Source of the DNA: Xenopus tropicalis
Lineage: Eukaryota; Chordata; Amphibia; Anura; Pipidae
Length of the DNA stretch: 64,000 nucleotides
Direction of reading: 5' to 3'
NCBI RefSeq assembly: GCF_000004195.4
Contig: NC_030683.2
Span: forward strand, 51,101,358 to 51,165,357
The notes under the pieces were generated by a model that made no database searches, had not been told where the DNA came from, and saw only the letters and a list, made by a program, of their open reading frames with translations. Positions 1 to 11,736 of the stretch are shown piece after piece (positions within the stretch are counted from its first letter, which is position 1; every line of letters starts with the position of its first letter). Both the position numbers and the translations under genes were made by a program.

Positions 1-868
1 GAGATCACATGACCAGAAATAATGCAGCTTTTAATGTAACAGGAAGTAGTGTAGAAGCAAAAGACAGAACTCTGTCCATTAATTGGTGGAAGTGGCTTAG
101 CATGTATGTGCCTTGGTTTCTTTGTGTGCACTGTGCATCCTATGATCCCAGGATTCACAAAACCAGCATAAAAAATCTGAAAACTCAAAATGTTCACAGA
201 AAGCACAGAAACATTTCCAGGGTAGGGAAGGGATATCTGCTATTGACTTCTACATGACTTTGACAGATTTTAGGTGAAGTTTTGGGATTTTGGGTGAGAT
301 TTGGGATTTGGAATTGTCGTTGTTTTAGTCTTGTGCTGACAGAAAAGTTGTTTTCTGAACAAAACCTGGAAACACTGAAGTTACTCTGTTCTTGTGAGGT
401 AGATATTTACTACCAACTCCCTTTACTCTTGGTTGTGACTGTTTTGTAATCAGGAGTCCATTATTCAGGGGTTGTCTGTGCACTGTTAATATAATTATTA
501 TTTACCTTGCAAGAACTAAATATGGTAGCTTAGGTTTGCCCTGTACAGGTCAATAAATAACACACAAGCCTTATCCATGTTGGGGGTATACTTCCCTATT
601 AAAGCGTTAGCTACCGAAAATGCAGGACCTTTGTTACTAGCAGCTTGCCAGCACATAGATTTATGTTCTTGAAAGTTAAGGAGTTATAAACAGTATATTA
701 ACAAAATATCCTAAAAGCAGTCTAAAAAATTGTGGTTGACTAAACTGTGGTTTAGCACACAGTTCTGTATAGTGACTACTTTTACTTACTTTAATATTAA
801 CTATCATCTGTCTATTATGTGGAATAATTGAGACCTGAGATTTTCAATCATTTGCATTATCTTAAAGG
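1..868. other. No recognisable feature
   Basis: AT-rich sequence with stops in all frames. I see no transposon termini, no coding signature and no RNA gene here. Confidence 0.5.
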
Positions 869-878
869 ATACAATCAC

Positions 879-1137
879 TGAGGGGTGCCAAAATGTTAGG
901 AACCCCCACTGATTGTATTCACTTACCCGTTGCCTCAGGCCCACCTGTTAACAGGAAATTGCACCAGCCCAGGGAATATGTGCAGGAGCGATCTTCCATC
1001 TTCTGGAAGTATGAAGATAGACAGAAGAAGATTGTTCGGTCACAAATACTCCAGCCAGTGCAGTTTTCTACCAGCTGGTATCAAGTAAGTGATTACAATC
1101 ACTGGGGGTGCTTAACATTTGGCACCCCCCCCCCCCA
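879..1137. mobile_element. MITE with about 50-bp inverted ends that fold on themselves
   Basis: The left end (about 879-930) and the reverse complement of the right end (about 1083-1137) match: a G-rich block, GTGCCAAAATGTTA, a C-rich block, then ACTGATTGTATTCACTTAC. Each end is also a small imperfect hairpin, because the GGGGTGCC and ACCCCC blocks face each other. The right end has a 13-C run. The superfamily is not recognised. A 90-codon ORF inside it is not a gene. Confidence 0.6.
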
Positions 1138-1139
1138 AG

Positions 1140-2150
1140 TCATTATTACTTTCCTTTTCCTTTAACTACTAAAAATTAAAAATAAATGTAAGAGTTTGTT
1201 TTCTTAACATTGACTATTTGGAAAAGGTAAAGGTAAAAAATGTAGCATCAAAACACTGAATGTTACGGGAGATATACAGTGTGTTAGATCCGGGGCTCAT
1301 ACAATAATCTTTTTAGAAAACTATTTTCTGTAAAGACTTTATAGAGGACACTGAAATATAATATTGCAATTAAAGAAAACAAATGTCATCATTTAACTGT
1401 GGACATTGCTTTTTCTAAGTGATAAAAGTAATGGTGTATAAAAGAAGATATGTGTATAATGGTGTATTATCTGGAAATCTGTTATATAGAAGTTCTGAAA
1501 TATGGGAAACATCCTGTTCCAAAGTGACCTATTTATGCACACAGTTCTTCATTTTGACAGATTTGCTTATTTTCTATAACAATAATAAAAGACTAAATAA
1601 AACATTAGTTAAGCTACAAAATGTTACATTTTAGTAGCATTCAGTAGCATAAAGACATGGTACATGGAAAGACCACATTATCTGAAGAAAACCCAGGTTT
1701 GAAGCACGGTGGATAATAGATGGCATACCATTAATAAAGATTTAAGAGCATGTAGGATGTAATTTCGTTTTCTCTTCAGAACCAGTGAAAGTGAATGAAT
1801 GCTACCCAAAGGGGAATATTTATCAAAGAGTGAAAATAGATCTCGCCATGGTTTGCTAGAGGGAAATTTAACAGCTCTGCATTCTTTTGTATAGGGTTTT
1901 TAGAGGTATATTTATCAAAGCATGAAACTAAAGTTTGCTCTATTGTTACCCGGTGATAAATATGAACATGGTGGATATTTTGGAGTTTTAATACAGTTGG
2001 TGTAGTAACTATGATTTATCACTGATGCTTGGTTGTTAGGACATCTTTGAGGATGATATGCTGGGATCATACTCTCTATCAAAGATAGGCTCATTAACAA
2101 ACCAAAAGACCTAATAATTCAGTTCAATATTTAAAATAAAAATATTATTT
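1140..2150. other. No recognisable feature
   Basis: AT-rich, non-coding sequence. I could not place any repeat terminus or conserved motif here. Confidence 0.45.
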
Positions 2151-2606
2151 TGGGGGCACGGCCGATGCAGCAAGGAAATGGATGCTTGAATCAGAGCTCC
2201 GTGCACTAACCTTGACTAACAGCTACATACCAATAAATACCGGGGCAAATCACAAGGTAACCATCCCAATGAGGAAGGCAACAAAGCTACTAAGCCACAA
2301 AGTCAGCACAAGGACATCCCTTGCTAGTTTTATTAAAAAAATCCTGAGAATTTTCTCACATAAAGATGGCGGCCACAAGGCCTGATACCCAAGAGATTAT
2401 CATAAACAAGACTTGTCAGATGCAGAGAGTGACACTTACAGTATGATCGATAACCAATCTTACCTAAGATGGCTGCCCTCTAAAGACAACATAAAAGACA
2501 TGCTCCACACAATGTCAGAAGAGATATGCTACAAATTCCATGGCATAAAACAAGAGCTCGAGAGCACAGAAGCACGAACCAATGCGCTGGAAGGAAATCA
2601 AACAAA

Positions 2607-2855
2607 AACTATTCTTTTGACGCCTGCAACATTTCTTGCGACAATTTTGGATGTGTGACTATTCTTTTGATGCCTGAGACTATTCTTGCGACAATTTTGG
2701 CCGTGCGACTATTCTTTTGACGCCCGCAACTATTCTTGCAACAATTTTTTCAAATTTGCAAATTTTTTCATCCGTTTCGTGAAACAATCCGCCAATGGCG
2801 AAACACGGAAATTCGCCATGAATCCATGCCTGGCGAAACATTTTGCCCATCACTA
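2607..2855 (+). mobile_element. hAT-type MITE (TAGTGATG family), left end missing
   Basis: The right terminus matches other copies in the window, ending with GAATCCATGCCTGGCGAAAC and then CCCATCACTA. The internal part holds three imperfect copies of the roughly 40-bp unit containing GACTATTCTTTTGACGC. It sits inside the L1 ORF1 relic. The left TIR is absent, so truncation or a secondary deletion is inferred. Confidence 0.65.
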
Positions 2856-3137
2856 CCAGTAAACAATCAAAAACAGTATAACACTACATTAGGCAAGCAA
2901 CATAAGTAAATAGATAAGCTACACAGACAAGTAGAAGAGCTACAAAATAAAAGCCAAAGGTTTAATATAAGAATAAAAGGCCTACCAGAAACAATTTCTA
3001 GCGGGAAAATATACTCCACACTACTACAGATCTTCAACAATATCCTTGAATGAGACTCCTCCACACCAATCCCCACTGAATGTGCTCACTGGGTCTTCAC
3101 ACCATGCAATGCACCACCAGATGCACTCACAGCTTAC

Positions 3138-3707
3138 TTAAAGGGGTTGTTCAACTTCAATGTCCAAATCTTATTAAACCACCAACAATGCTCTCAGTGT
3201 GTTAGAAAATCCATTTTCCATAAAAAAGGTAAAAAGGCCAATGTAAAAGCTACTTTTTATAACTCTAAAATCAGTCCTTCTCCTGTTTCTCTGATCAGTT
3301 TTCTGAGAACTTCCTTTATGCTTATATCATCATGTCCATGCTTTGCCCTTACTTTTTTCCTTGGACCAATTCATTGGTTTCTTGTGCACTCTAACCAGTT
3401 GCATAAATTGATGGGTTAATTTCTCCCTTGCAAAGGTATAGGCAAACACAAATCTAACATAATGTTACAGTATATTAGCTTAGCAGCACTCTGTCACAGG
3501 CATAGGACGCAATGTCAGACTGACAGGAGACACAGCCAATAGGAGTAAAGTCTGCTGCTAGTACTATGCGTTATATCATATAAAGAAGTAAAAATGCAAC
3601 TGTAGTGTCTTCAGCTGCACATTATTTGTTAACTATGTATATGATTGTTCTATTAATGTGAACTGTTAGATTTGTGAATGTTGTACAAAGTTGAACAATC
3701 CCTTTAA
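3138..3707. mobile_element. T2/Kolobok-type MITE with TTAA ends
   Basis: The left end TTAAAGGGGTTGTTCAACTT and right end AAGTTGAACAATCCCTTTAA are inverted repeats, and both include the TTAA target. This matches the T2 MITE family described in Xenopus. It interrupts the L1 ORF1 relic. A 90-codon ORF inside it is incidental. Confidence 0.85.
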
Positions 3708-4117
3708 AGAAGTAATATTAGAAAATGCCAGGATGGCGACAAGAAACTTTCCTATGGAAACAACAATATTATTCTCCTACAAGACCTTTATCCACGCTCC
3801 TCAAAAGAAAACTAAAAAAAAACAAAACACAAACCAGTAGCAGATCAATTGAAAGAGAAAGGAATCCAGTTCAGATGGGGCTTCCCATTCACTCCAACAG
3901 CTAGCAAAGACAACACACATGCAACCCTACATCTAGCAGCTGACCTCAAAGTTTTTTTTCGAATACGACAACTGGAAAAAGTACAAATACCAGGCTGGTA
4001 ACAAAGGCTAGGGACAGGGACAATGAGTGGCAAGAAATACCGCTAACCCAAACAACACCAAAAACTTCAAAGAACAAAGCTGAACTGAACCCCGATAAGA
4101 AAACACCAAATAAATAC

Positions 4118-4350
4118 TATTCTGAAAAAGTTGCGACTTTTCCAACATTATTAGGCATTTTTTTTCAAGACTATTCCAAATCTGACAATTCACCAGCTAA
4201 AACTTGTCGAGATCATGTAGATGTCAATGGCAGATATCCCTTTCATTCTCTGGAGGATCCTTCTTTGTTTGAAACTTTAAAGGATTTCAGATTTTTTATG
4301 CTGTTTTTTGTGCGACAAGTTGAAAAAGTTATGGTTTTCGTGACTTTTTA
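4118..4350. mobile_element. Palindromic MITE relic
   Basis: The left flank has GAAAAAGTTGCGACTTTTCC and the right side has GTGCGACAAGTTGAAAAAGTT, an imperfect inverted arrangement around a unique core. It lies between ORF1 and ORF2 parts of the L1 relic. The superfamily is unclear. Confidence 0.35.
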
Positions 4351-4589
4351 TTTTTTTTATTTATAAATGGTACAACAGAGTTTTCCCGTTTCTAATACCA
4401 ACCCAGATAAGAAAATCAAATGTACAACAATCCTTATACACAAGGATGCACCTTTTAAGTTGATTGACTCAAAAACAGACAAACAAGAACACTATCCTGA
4501 AAAGAACCATGTACAAAATCCTAGTGACATTATGTCTCAATAATGGTGACTAAAGTATATCAGAGATGTTTCTAATGTTTACTAGAATT

Positions 4590-5330
4590 TACAGAAGGAA
4601 TATTATTAGCGGGGGGAGATCTCAATGTGGCCTTAAACTCATTAATAGAATGCTCGACAAAAATTGTAATAAAATAAAAAAACACTCCACAACTTATTTA
4701 ATAGACATCTGGATAGCTCACAACCTAAATAAAAAGATTATACCTTGATCCTACTCTTGGATTGTGCACCGCGTGTAGTCCACGTTGAGATCATAAACAC
4801 AATGAAACCAATGTATACATGGAAACTCAATGAAAGAGTATTATTGAAAAAAGACAGTAGAAATATTATTATGAGTAGTATAAAAGAAACCTTAGAACTA
4901 AACTACCTAACTGACACTCATTAATAGAATGCTCGACAAAAATTTTAATAAAATAAAAAACACTCCCTAAAAACTTATGTAATAGACATCTGGATAGCTC
5001 ACAACCTAAACAAAAAGATTATACCTTGATCCTACTCTTGGATTGTGCACCGCGTGTAGTCCACGTTGAGATCCTAAACACAATGAAACCAATGTATACA
5101 TGGAAACTCAATGAAAGAGTATTATTGCAAACAGACAGTAGAAATATTATTATGAGTAGCATAAAAGAAACCTTAGAACTGAACTACCTAACTGACACTT
5201 ATCCATTCACTCTTTAGGAAACGGTCAAAAAGAGAATACCCAGACCACCCACAGGGTGGGAATGGCTCATTACACAACCTAGATTAGCACACCTAGTAGT
5301 CCAATTCTACAAAAAATTGATAACCGACAG
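4590..5330 (+). pseudogene. L1-like ORF2 relic, AP-endonuclease C-terminal part, with internal duplication
   Basis: In an intact L1 this domain nicks target DNA to prime reverse transcription. The reading begins with a GGDLNVALNS-like motif (4610-4640), the Asp-Asn block of the APE family. It continues with a stretch like LIDIWIAHNLNKKIIP and a YTWKLNERVLL segment, resembling the L1 sequence between endonuclease and RT. The part from 4637 to about 4915 is repeated at 4916 to about 5199. Stops and frame changes make it non-functional, and no RT motifs follow. Confidence 0.6.
4637..5199 (+). repeat. Tandem duplication of about 279 bp inside the L1 relic
   Basis: ACTCATTAATAGAATGCTCG starts at 4637 and again at 4916. 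The two units stay alignable to ACTGACACT at about 4918 and 5199, with a few substitutions and small indels. The only lasting sign of the duplication is this direct repeat. Confidence 0.9.
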
Positions 5331-5699
5331 TGGCTACCAGTGAAACGTCAAAAGTCACCTCCAAGGAACGACAGAACAGGAGATTTTGCAATGCTCACTC
5401 AGAAAAGGAAATACAGTATATTGATTTGGTGCACCAAGCATAAAAAAGCAGTACAGCATCCATCAGCTTCTCAAAAATTTGTGTATCACCTACTCTGCGA
5501 CATAATTTTTTATACCGTTGAATAAACATCATTAGCATAAGTAATTACATATTATTACCTTTGCAATTTCATTGGTTAACACATTAATATACAGAATAAG
5601 ACACTTATTTTATTGGATAAAGTAATTAAGCCTCACCTGTGGTAAGGCTAGATGCCCAGAGAAACAGGACTATATCTTGACCATTTTTACTTCCCCACC

Positions 5700-5960
5700 T
5701 ACTGTACCTAAAACCGTTGGACCACATCCTGAACATCAGACATGATATCCTGTTGAGTAGAACATTTGCAGAAACGTTCCAGACATGGAAGTCTGCCAGG
5801 CATATTATGTGGGCAAAAGGTTATCTGAGCCAATCTTCTGAGCAATACAAGCTCAGGACTAAGAAGCAAAGCAAAAATCAGCTCTAACAACAGAAAACAG
5901 CTTACATGCTTAAATAGGAGAAAGAATTACAAATAAAGATATCAGAGAAAACTTAAAGCA
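5700..5960 (+). pseudogene. L1-like ORF2 relic, region between endonuclease and RT
   Basis: One frame reads RTFAETFQTWKSARHIMWAK and then GYLSQSSEQYKL, resembling the helical linker of L1/Tx1 ORF2 ahead of the RT domain. It ends where the T2 MITE begins. The call rests on the pattern and its position within the L1 relic only. Confidence 0.4.
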
Positions 5961-5974
5961 AAATAATAGAAAGG

Positions 5975-6400
5975 TTAAAGGAACAGTAACACCAAAAAAT
6001 GAAAGAGCTTTAAAGTAATAAAAATATAATGCACTGTTGCCCTGCACTGGTAAGACTGGTGTGTTTGCTACAGTAACACTACTATAATTTATATAATAAG
6101 CTGCTGTGTAGCCACGGGGGCAGCCATTCAAGCTGGGAAAAAAGGAGAAAAGGCACAGGTTATATAGCAGATAACAGATAGGTTCTGTAGAATACAATAG
6201 TGTTTTATCTGTTATCTGCTATGTGCCTGTGCCTTTTCTCCTTTGAATGGCTGCCTCCATGTCTACATAGCAGCTTATTTATATAAATTATAGTAGACTT
6301 TCTGAAGTAAACACACAACTTTTACCAGTGCAGGGCAGCAGCACATTATATTTTAGTTACTTTTATACACTTTCATTTTTTGGTGTTACTGTTCCTTTAA
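5975..6400. mobile_element. T2/Kolobok-type MITE, TTAA target
   Basis: The left end TTAAAGGAACAGTAACACCA and right end TGGTGTTACTGTTCCTTTAA are perfect inverted repeats. Subterminal regions also mirror each other (GCACTGTTGCCCTGCACTGG against CAGTGCAGGGCAGCAGCAC), and so does the middle (GCCTGTGCCTTTTCTCC). It is a near-complete palindrome of 426 bp. Confidence 0.92.
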
Positions 6401-6489
6401 TGAGCTACTAAATCGCAAGAATGCAACTTTACAATGGTATTGAGATGCCACAACTGCCACAACTGTTACACAAAAATCTTTAAGGCGTC

Positions 6490-6840
6490 CTAAATACTTA
6501 CTGGAGATGTTAAGAAGGAGAAGGTTAATATCACTCCTGCACTAAAATGAAACCCTTTTGGAATGAATTAATAACCACCACAAATGTATTAACACCAGTT
6601 CCAGTAACAAACATTGAAGAGACAATCCTATTTAGTTTACACAATGACCAGTACAAAGGGATTAAGTATAAACTAATGCTACTTCTACTACAAACAGCGA
6701 GAGCCCTCATCCCCAAACACTGAAGGAACCCCACTCAATAGAATATGCAGGCAAAATGGAAAAGCTACAGTAACTGCCCTAAAAATGGTCAAACAAGAGT
6801 ATATTAAAAGATATGGGCACCGTGGACTGCTTACCTAAAA
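6490..6840 (+). pseudogene. L1-like ORF2 C-terminal relic
   Basis: One frame reads HNDQYKGIKYKLMLLLLQTA and then RALIPKHW, matching the Tx1/L1 pattern of a hydrophobic helix followed by an IP-W motif near the ORF2 C-terminus. An A-rich 3' region follows to about 7170. RT motifs are absent upstream, so the ORF2 core was deleted. Confidence 0.5.
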
Positions 6841-7169
6841 AATTAAAGAAGAGAAAATCAACAAATCAAATCTATCAGCACTCCAACATTATTTTAAATA
6901 ATATGCATTATTATTCATAATTATAGCTAGGGAAGGAGAGCCCCTTCTCTCTTCATGAGCCTATCTTCCAACACTTCACATTAACCCCACACAGATATAT
7001 CTAAGAAGAGATGTGTATACAAGCAGTTTAATTAAAGGTACAGCAGTTAAGAATGTGGTTTAATGTTATATATGAATGGAATAATTTTCTGTTTTCCCCC
7101 TTTAACCCCCCTTTCTCTTCTGTACCCCCAAACCAAAATGATAAGTAAAGACTTAAAAAAATATATTGA

Positions 7170-7745
7170 ATTAAACTGACCAAAAACCACTGTGTTTTAA
7201 ACAGAACCAGGATGCTTTAGTGCAATTAGGGTAAAAAAAAAAATCACCTCAATGATAAGATTTTTCTATTACATGACATGCTTCGAAAGCATAGTTCTAA
7301 AATGAATTCTATTGATCATAAGCCATTTTTAATTATATAAAGCTAAGTATTTGTGAACTTAGTTAATGCTTAACTAGACCTCTTCTCTTGGGTGCTTCAT
7401 TAAAATGTGTCCTCATTTCTCCTTAGTATTGATGGACTTAAATTTGCCTTACACTTGTCATAAATAAAGATTTACCAGTGAAAACGAAGAAAAACAACAT
7501 TAAAAGCTGACACATTTCTCCTTTATTGACAATAGACTTTACTTATCTAAGATATAACCAGGCATGACTGTTAAAATCCTTTTTTGATAAATATTATTTG
7601 AATAGGACTGATTTACAAAGGTCTAGGTACAAGTGAATAAAGGAAGGAATTTTTTCATTAAGATTATTTGTGGGACTGTCCTGAAATTTCCAGACCTGTC
7701 TAACTGCTCTTTATCACCACAAAATGAGCACAGGCCAATGGGAAT
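7170..7745. other. No recognisable feature
   Basis: AT-rich sequence between the L1 relic and LINE 3' ends. A pair of opposite-strand 60-codon ORFs at 7623-7815 are shadows of each other and show no family features. Confidence 0.4.
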
Positions 7746-7751
7746 TTTATT

Positions 7752-7960
7752 TGTTACACAGTTACATAGGGTTGAAAAAAGACCAGAGTCAGTCAAGTTC
7801 AACCCTTCCAAGTAAACCCAGCCCCCACAAACCTATACTGACCTATCTGTACTATCTGGCTCATTAATGTCCTTCTTGGGGGCTGGAGCCCAGGACTGCA
7901 CCGCATGCTTGGGGTGAAGCCTTACCAGAGACCTATAAAAAGGTAAAATTATGTTTTCAT
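7752..7960 (-). mobile_element. LINE 3' end (CR1/L2-like), antisense
   Basis: The reverse complement carries GTCTTTTTTCAACCCTATGT and the TAACTGTG tail that also ends the copies at 40311-40497 and 62962-63118. The adjoining 7870-7950 part is a repeat containing GGACTGCACCGCATGCTTGG, found here once. Confidence 0.55.
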
Positions 7961-7984
7961 AATTTTATACAAGAGAGCACTTTC

Positions 7985-9545
7985 TCTTTTATCAGGTATG
8001 GTACCTAGCAATTGGAATAAGGCGAATGTCATTCCTATATTTAAAAAGGGAGTAAGATCTTAGCCTGGCAATTATAGGCCTGTAAGTTTGACATCCGTGG
8101 TGGGCAAGTTATTTGAAGGCTTGTTAAGGGATCACATACAAAATTATGTACTGGAGAATGGCATTATGAGCAGTAATCAGCATGGCTTTATGAAGGACAG
8201 GTCATGTCAGACCAATTTAATTGCTTTTTATGATGAGGTAAGTAAGAAGCTGGACAGTGGGGATGCAGTAAATCTATTTGGATTTTGCCAAAGCATTTGA
8301 TACCATTCCCCACAAACGACTGCTTTCTAAACTAAGGTCTACTGGTCTTAGTTAAGTCGTTTGCACATGGAATGGTACATTCTCTACTTTGAGTAAGGTT
8401 CTCAGTGGGGTCCCTCAGGGTTCTGTTTTGGGTCCAATTTTGTTTAACTTGTTCATAAATGACTTAGGGGAGGGTATTATAAGCAATGTATCAGTGTTTG
8501 CAGATGACACAAAACTCTGCAGACCAGTCAGTTCTATCCAGGATGTGGTATCCTTGCAGCAGGATCTTGACCAACTGTCAATCTGGGCGGCTGAATGGCA
8601 GATGAGATTTAATGTGGATAAATGTAAGGTGCATCTCACCTGGGGTGTAAAAATATGCAAGCCACTTATACCCTTAATGGGACTGCACTAGGTAAATCCA
8701 TAATGGAGACGGACCTTGGAGTCCTTGTAGATAATAAACTTGGCTGTAGCAAGCAATGCCAGGCAGCAGCTGCAAGGGCAGACAAGGTTTTGAGCTGTAT
8801 TAAAAGGGGTATAGATTCACAGGAGGAGGGTGTTATTCTTCCCCTTTACAGAGCACTGGTAGGGCCCCATCTGGAGTGTGCTGTTCAATTTTGGTCTCCG
8901 GTGCTTAAACGGGACATTATTGAATTAGAGAGGGTCCAGAGAAGGGCAACTAAGCTGGTAAAGGGTATGGAAAGTCTCAGTTATGAAGAAAGACTGGCCA
9001 AGTTGGGTCTGTTTACACTGGAGAAGAGGCGCTTAAGAGGTGACATGATAACTATGTATAAATATATAAGGGGATCATATAATAATAAATAATGCTTTAT
9101 TTACCAGTAGGTCCTTCCAACGGACACAAGGGCACCCAATCAGTTTATAAGAAGGGAGGTTCCATTTAAATATGCAGAAATTATTATTATTTATTTTTTT
9201 TGTGCGAGCTGTGAAGTTGTGGAATTCCCTCCCCAAATCAGTTGTGCTGGCTGATACATTATATAGCTTTAAGAAGGGGTTGGATAGCTTCTTAGCAAGT
9301 GAGGGAATACAGGGTTATGGGAGATAGCTCTTAGTACAAGTTGATCCAGGAACTGGTCCGATTGCCATCTTGGAGTCAGGAAGGAATTTTTTTCCCCTCT
9401 GCAGTAAATTAGTGAGGCTTCAGATGGGTTTTTTGCCTTCCTCTGGATCAACTAGAAGTTAGGCAGGTTATATATAGGCATTATGGCTGAATGTGAAGGA
9501 CATATGTCTTTTTTCAACCTAACTTACTATGTTACTATGTAAGTT
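7985..9545 (+). mobile_element. CR1-type LINE, 5'-truncated
   Basis: This holds the RT C-terminal half followed by a 3' UTR. The 3' UTR includes GTGGAATTCCCTCCC and GTCAGGAAGGAA, and the copy ends in TTCAACCTAACTTACTATGT followed by ACTATGT. The same 3' UTR recurs at 11230-13075 and, antisense, at 54553-54760. Confidence 0.85.
8010..9092 (+). pseudogene. CR1 reverse transcriptase C-terminal half, frame-broken
   Basis: In CR1 LINEs ORF2 encodes an endonuclease and reverse transcriptase used for target-primed insertion. Here the reading starts near NKANVIPIFKKG (about 8017), then NYRPVSLTSVVGKLFEGLL, a central RT block. A second piece (8389-8691) has [19 protein letters not shown] and the catalytic VFADDTKL (about 8497). 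A third (8655-9092) has the family's C-terminal block VQRRATKLVKG and EKRRLRGDMITMYKYI. There is a stop in the first segment (8060s), a frame break near 8300 and another near 8685. The endonuclease is absent, so the copy is dead on arrival. Confidence 0.88.
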
Positions 9546-9984
9546 TTAGAGCAATAAGGGCTACAAAATGATAGTCATTAGATCTCCATACATTAAGCAT
9601 TTGTGCCTAGACCCTGCACATTGCACTCTGTGCCAGAGGGGGCAGAAGTTTTTTTTTTCAAGCACTTACATTCTTCGAGTGTACTACAGCAATCAGGAAG
9701 GCAAAGAGAAAAAAAGGAATTAATTGCTTCATAGACAGAAACCAAGTTCAAAATTGTAATGCATTTTAAGTGTATTAATAGTAAAATTATTTAATTTGAG
9801 ACAGTGGATCCATTAAATTTAAATAAATGTGTTAAATAAATGATTCAGAAAAAGCAAATGGCTTAATCAGTTCATTTATTTAGTGCATACAATAGAAAAA
9901 TAAGTGTCCCACTCGATAGGGGCACAGATGGCAAAGCTCAAGTCAATGACTAACACAGCATATGGTAGTTAAATATTTACTCAA

Positions 9985-10110
9985 AATTAATGTGGACAAG
10001 TCAGCAGGACCGGATGAAATACATCCATGAGTACTTAGAGAGCTTAATTCAATTTTTTTTTAGCAGGCCACTTTTTCTTATTTCCTCATCAGGTATGGTC
10101 AGGGCTGACC
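9985..10110 (+). pseudogene. CR1 RT fragment (N-terminal side of RT)
   Basis: One frame reads NVDKSAGPDEIHP, a stop, then VLRELN, which matches the CR1 RT entry motif (DKSPGPDGIHPRVLREL in the family). A further LISSSGMV-like stretch near 10085-10105 fits the next CR1 segment. It is a detached fragment from a different copy than 7985-9545. Confidence 0.65.
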
Positions 10111-11228
10111 GGGCAACCCAGTCAGCCACCTCGCTCCTTCACCTTCTCCCCCCTAGCGTGTGCGTGTGCTTGGGCGCGTATGCACAGTGCCATCAAGCGG
10201 GGGGAGTTATTGCCCCCACCGTGCAATGAAAACCGGCGCAGAGATTCCTGCCTGTCACCCACCAATTGTTGCGACCTAGTCTGTACACATTACCAAACGC
10301 TTTTTGCACATCTTTGCACCATATTACTTTTTCAGGGTGCCTCTCTAGAGTTGCACAGTGGCTCACTGGAAAAGAAGAGTATGTTATCTTAATATATTGC
10401 TGTATTTTAGTCCATTACTCAAGTTAAAATCTAATGCACTTGCATCATCCGCAGTCAAATCTCTCATACCGGAGCACTCACTCTCTATGTGAGAGCTTCA
10501 AAATATCCCAGGTGCAAGCACTTCTGCCTTGATAGATTTACTGCAGGCTACCCTGGAATGTTGAGCCTCCATTTCTGACTTATGGTAATGCTCTGCTGAA
10601 TCTTACAAGTGGTACTATTTAGGTGGTACAAGCATCAAGCATTCAGACACTTTGATCTCTTGGATGGTAATCACACAGGCATAGTATCTGCAACACTCCC
10701 AGAGGTAGTACTCAATTATGAGTGAACTTGCCCCTAGCACTAATGGATGCTTACAATGTTACTTTAGAAATCTCCTATTCTCTCTATATTGAAGGATGAC
10801 ACTGCAAGATACTAACCATTCTGGACTCCTTATTGGAGCCTCGGGCTGCTCTCTTACTCTCTTGTCTCTTACTACTACTGTAAGCTAATACAGAAACTGT
10901 CCTTACACTGTCTTCTTCTACTCCTGAGGCAAACTTCCACCTTGAGCTATTGTGGCAGCAACGACTCCCTTACATCAAGTGGGGATCCATAGAAAGAGGC
11001 TGAGAACATGGTGGCTTCCTTTTTTATAGACTAGGAAACCCAATACCCCATGCCAACTACAGAAATACCAGGGAAATATTTTGACCTGTAGAGAGAAACA
11101 ACACTTCCTCCCAACTGCCCAACAGGACCAGCTCTTAGCTGTCTTAACTCTTATGGAGATTGCTTGAACTAGGTGTACAAGACATTTAACCTTATAAATA
11201 TGTATATATATGGGAACATGAAATAAAC
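10111..11228. other. No recognisable feature
   Basis: There is a GC-richer patch at 10110-10260 and otherwise AT-rich sequence. The short ORFs at 9990-10392 show no family features apart from the CR1 remnant. Confidence 0.4.
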
Positions 11229-11343
11229 TCTCTGATGCTTTATTTACGAGTAGGTCATTCCAGCTAGACAGGAAGTTCCATCATATTGTTCAGAAATGCA
11301 TTTTTTTACAGTGAGAGCAATAATGTTGTTTAATTTTCTACCT

Positions 11344-11523
11344 CAGGGTTGTCCAACTTGAGGGTTGGGGTCAGTATGTGACTTTCCAAAATGTTTTTAT
11401 GACCCCAGTTTCCTCTAGGGCTCCACAGACTTAACTGTATACCATCATCATTTTAATAGAATCTGGCCCTCAAACATGTTGTTTGAGAATTAATTGGCCC
11501 ACTAGATAAGTTGGGCACCACTG
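11344..11523. mobile_element. Short non-autonomous hAT element in CR1
   Basis: The left end is CAGGGTTGTCCAACTTGAGG. The right end is the reverse complement of CAGTGGTGCCCAACTTATC. These are hAT-type TIRs (CAGNG start). The flanking 8-mers TTCTACCT (11336-11343) and CTTTACCT (11524-11531) agree at 6 of 8 positions, consistent with an aged 8-bp TSD. Length is 180 bp. Confidence 0.8.
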
Positions 11524-11670
11524 CTTTACCTGAAGTGGTTAGATAGCTTCAACAATAGTTTGGATGGATTTTTAGCAAGCGAAAAAAATACAGGCTCTTA
11601 AAAAAAAATCAAAACTGGCTCTTAGAATATATCTATGAAGATTTTCATTCATCCAGGTCATGGTATATCT

Positions 11671-11736
11671 AGTATAAATAAATTTAAAGCAACTGGACTT
11701 GTTAAGTAATCATTGAAGACGTTTCACTACTCATCC
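11671..11736. repeat. Left arm of the 66-bp inverted repeat of PLE A
   Basis: It matches the reverse complement of 12857-12922 with about two or three differences, including the block CATTGAAGACGTTTCACTAC. The right arm lies at the 5' truncation point of the element and runs into the TSD by a few shared bases. Confidence 0.9.

Larger units (their letters stand above)
2270..4010 (+). pseudogene. L1-like ORF1 relic (RNA-binding protein)
   Basis: In intact L1 elements ORF1 makes a trimeric RNA-binding chaperone that coats the element RNA. Here, 2413-2600 encodes a helical stretch ending HGIKQELESTEARTNALEGN, typical of the coiled coil. After a MITE, 2930-3130 encodes VEELQNKSQRFNIRIKGLPE, the characteristic entry into the RRM-like domain, then a stop codon. 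After the T2 MITE, 3835-4010 encodes EKGIQFRWGFPFTLTASKDN, which fits the C-terminal domain. Frame changes and in-frame stops are present throughout. The two MITE insertions restore collinearity when mentally removed, so they came after the L1. Confidence 0.7.
2155..7170 (+). mobile_element. Decayed L1/Tx1-like LINE, interrupted by younger MITEs
   Basis: Relics occur in the order expected for an L1-type retrotransposon: ORF1 coiled coil and RRM-like part (2270-3130), ORF1 C-terminal part (3710-4010), ORF2 endonuclease end (4590-5215), a middle ORF2 piece (5700-5960), the ORF2 C-terminus (6490-6840) and an A-rich 3' region to about 7170. Interruptions are a hAT MITE (about 2607-2855), a T2 MITE (3138-3707), a palindromic relic (about 4118-4350) and a T2 MITE (5975-6400). 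The RT core is missing, so the copy is dead. Confidence 0.75.

Noticed and set aside
893..1165. 90-codon ORF as a host gene
   Set aside because: It begins inside a MITE terminus and ends in its C run, with no splice or family features.
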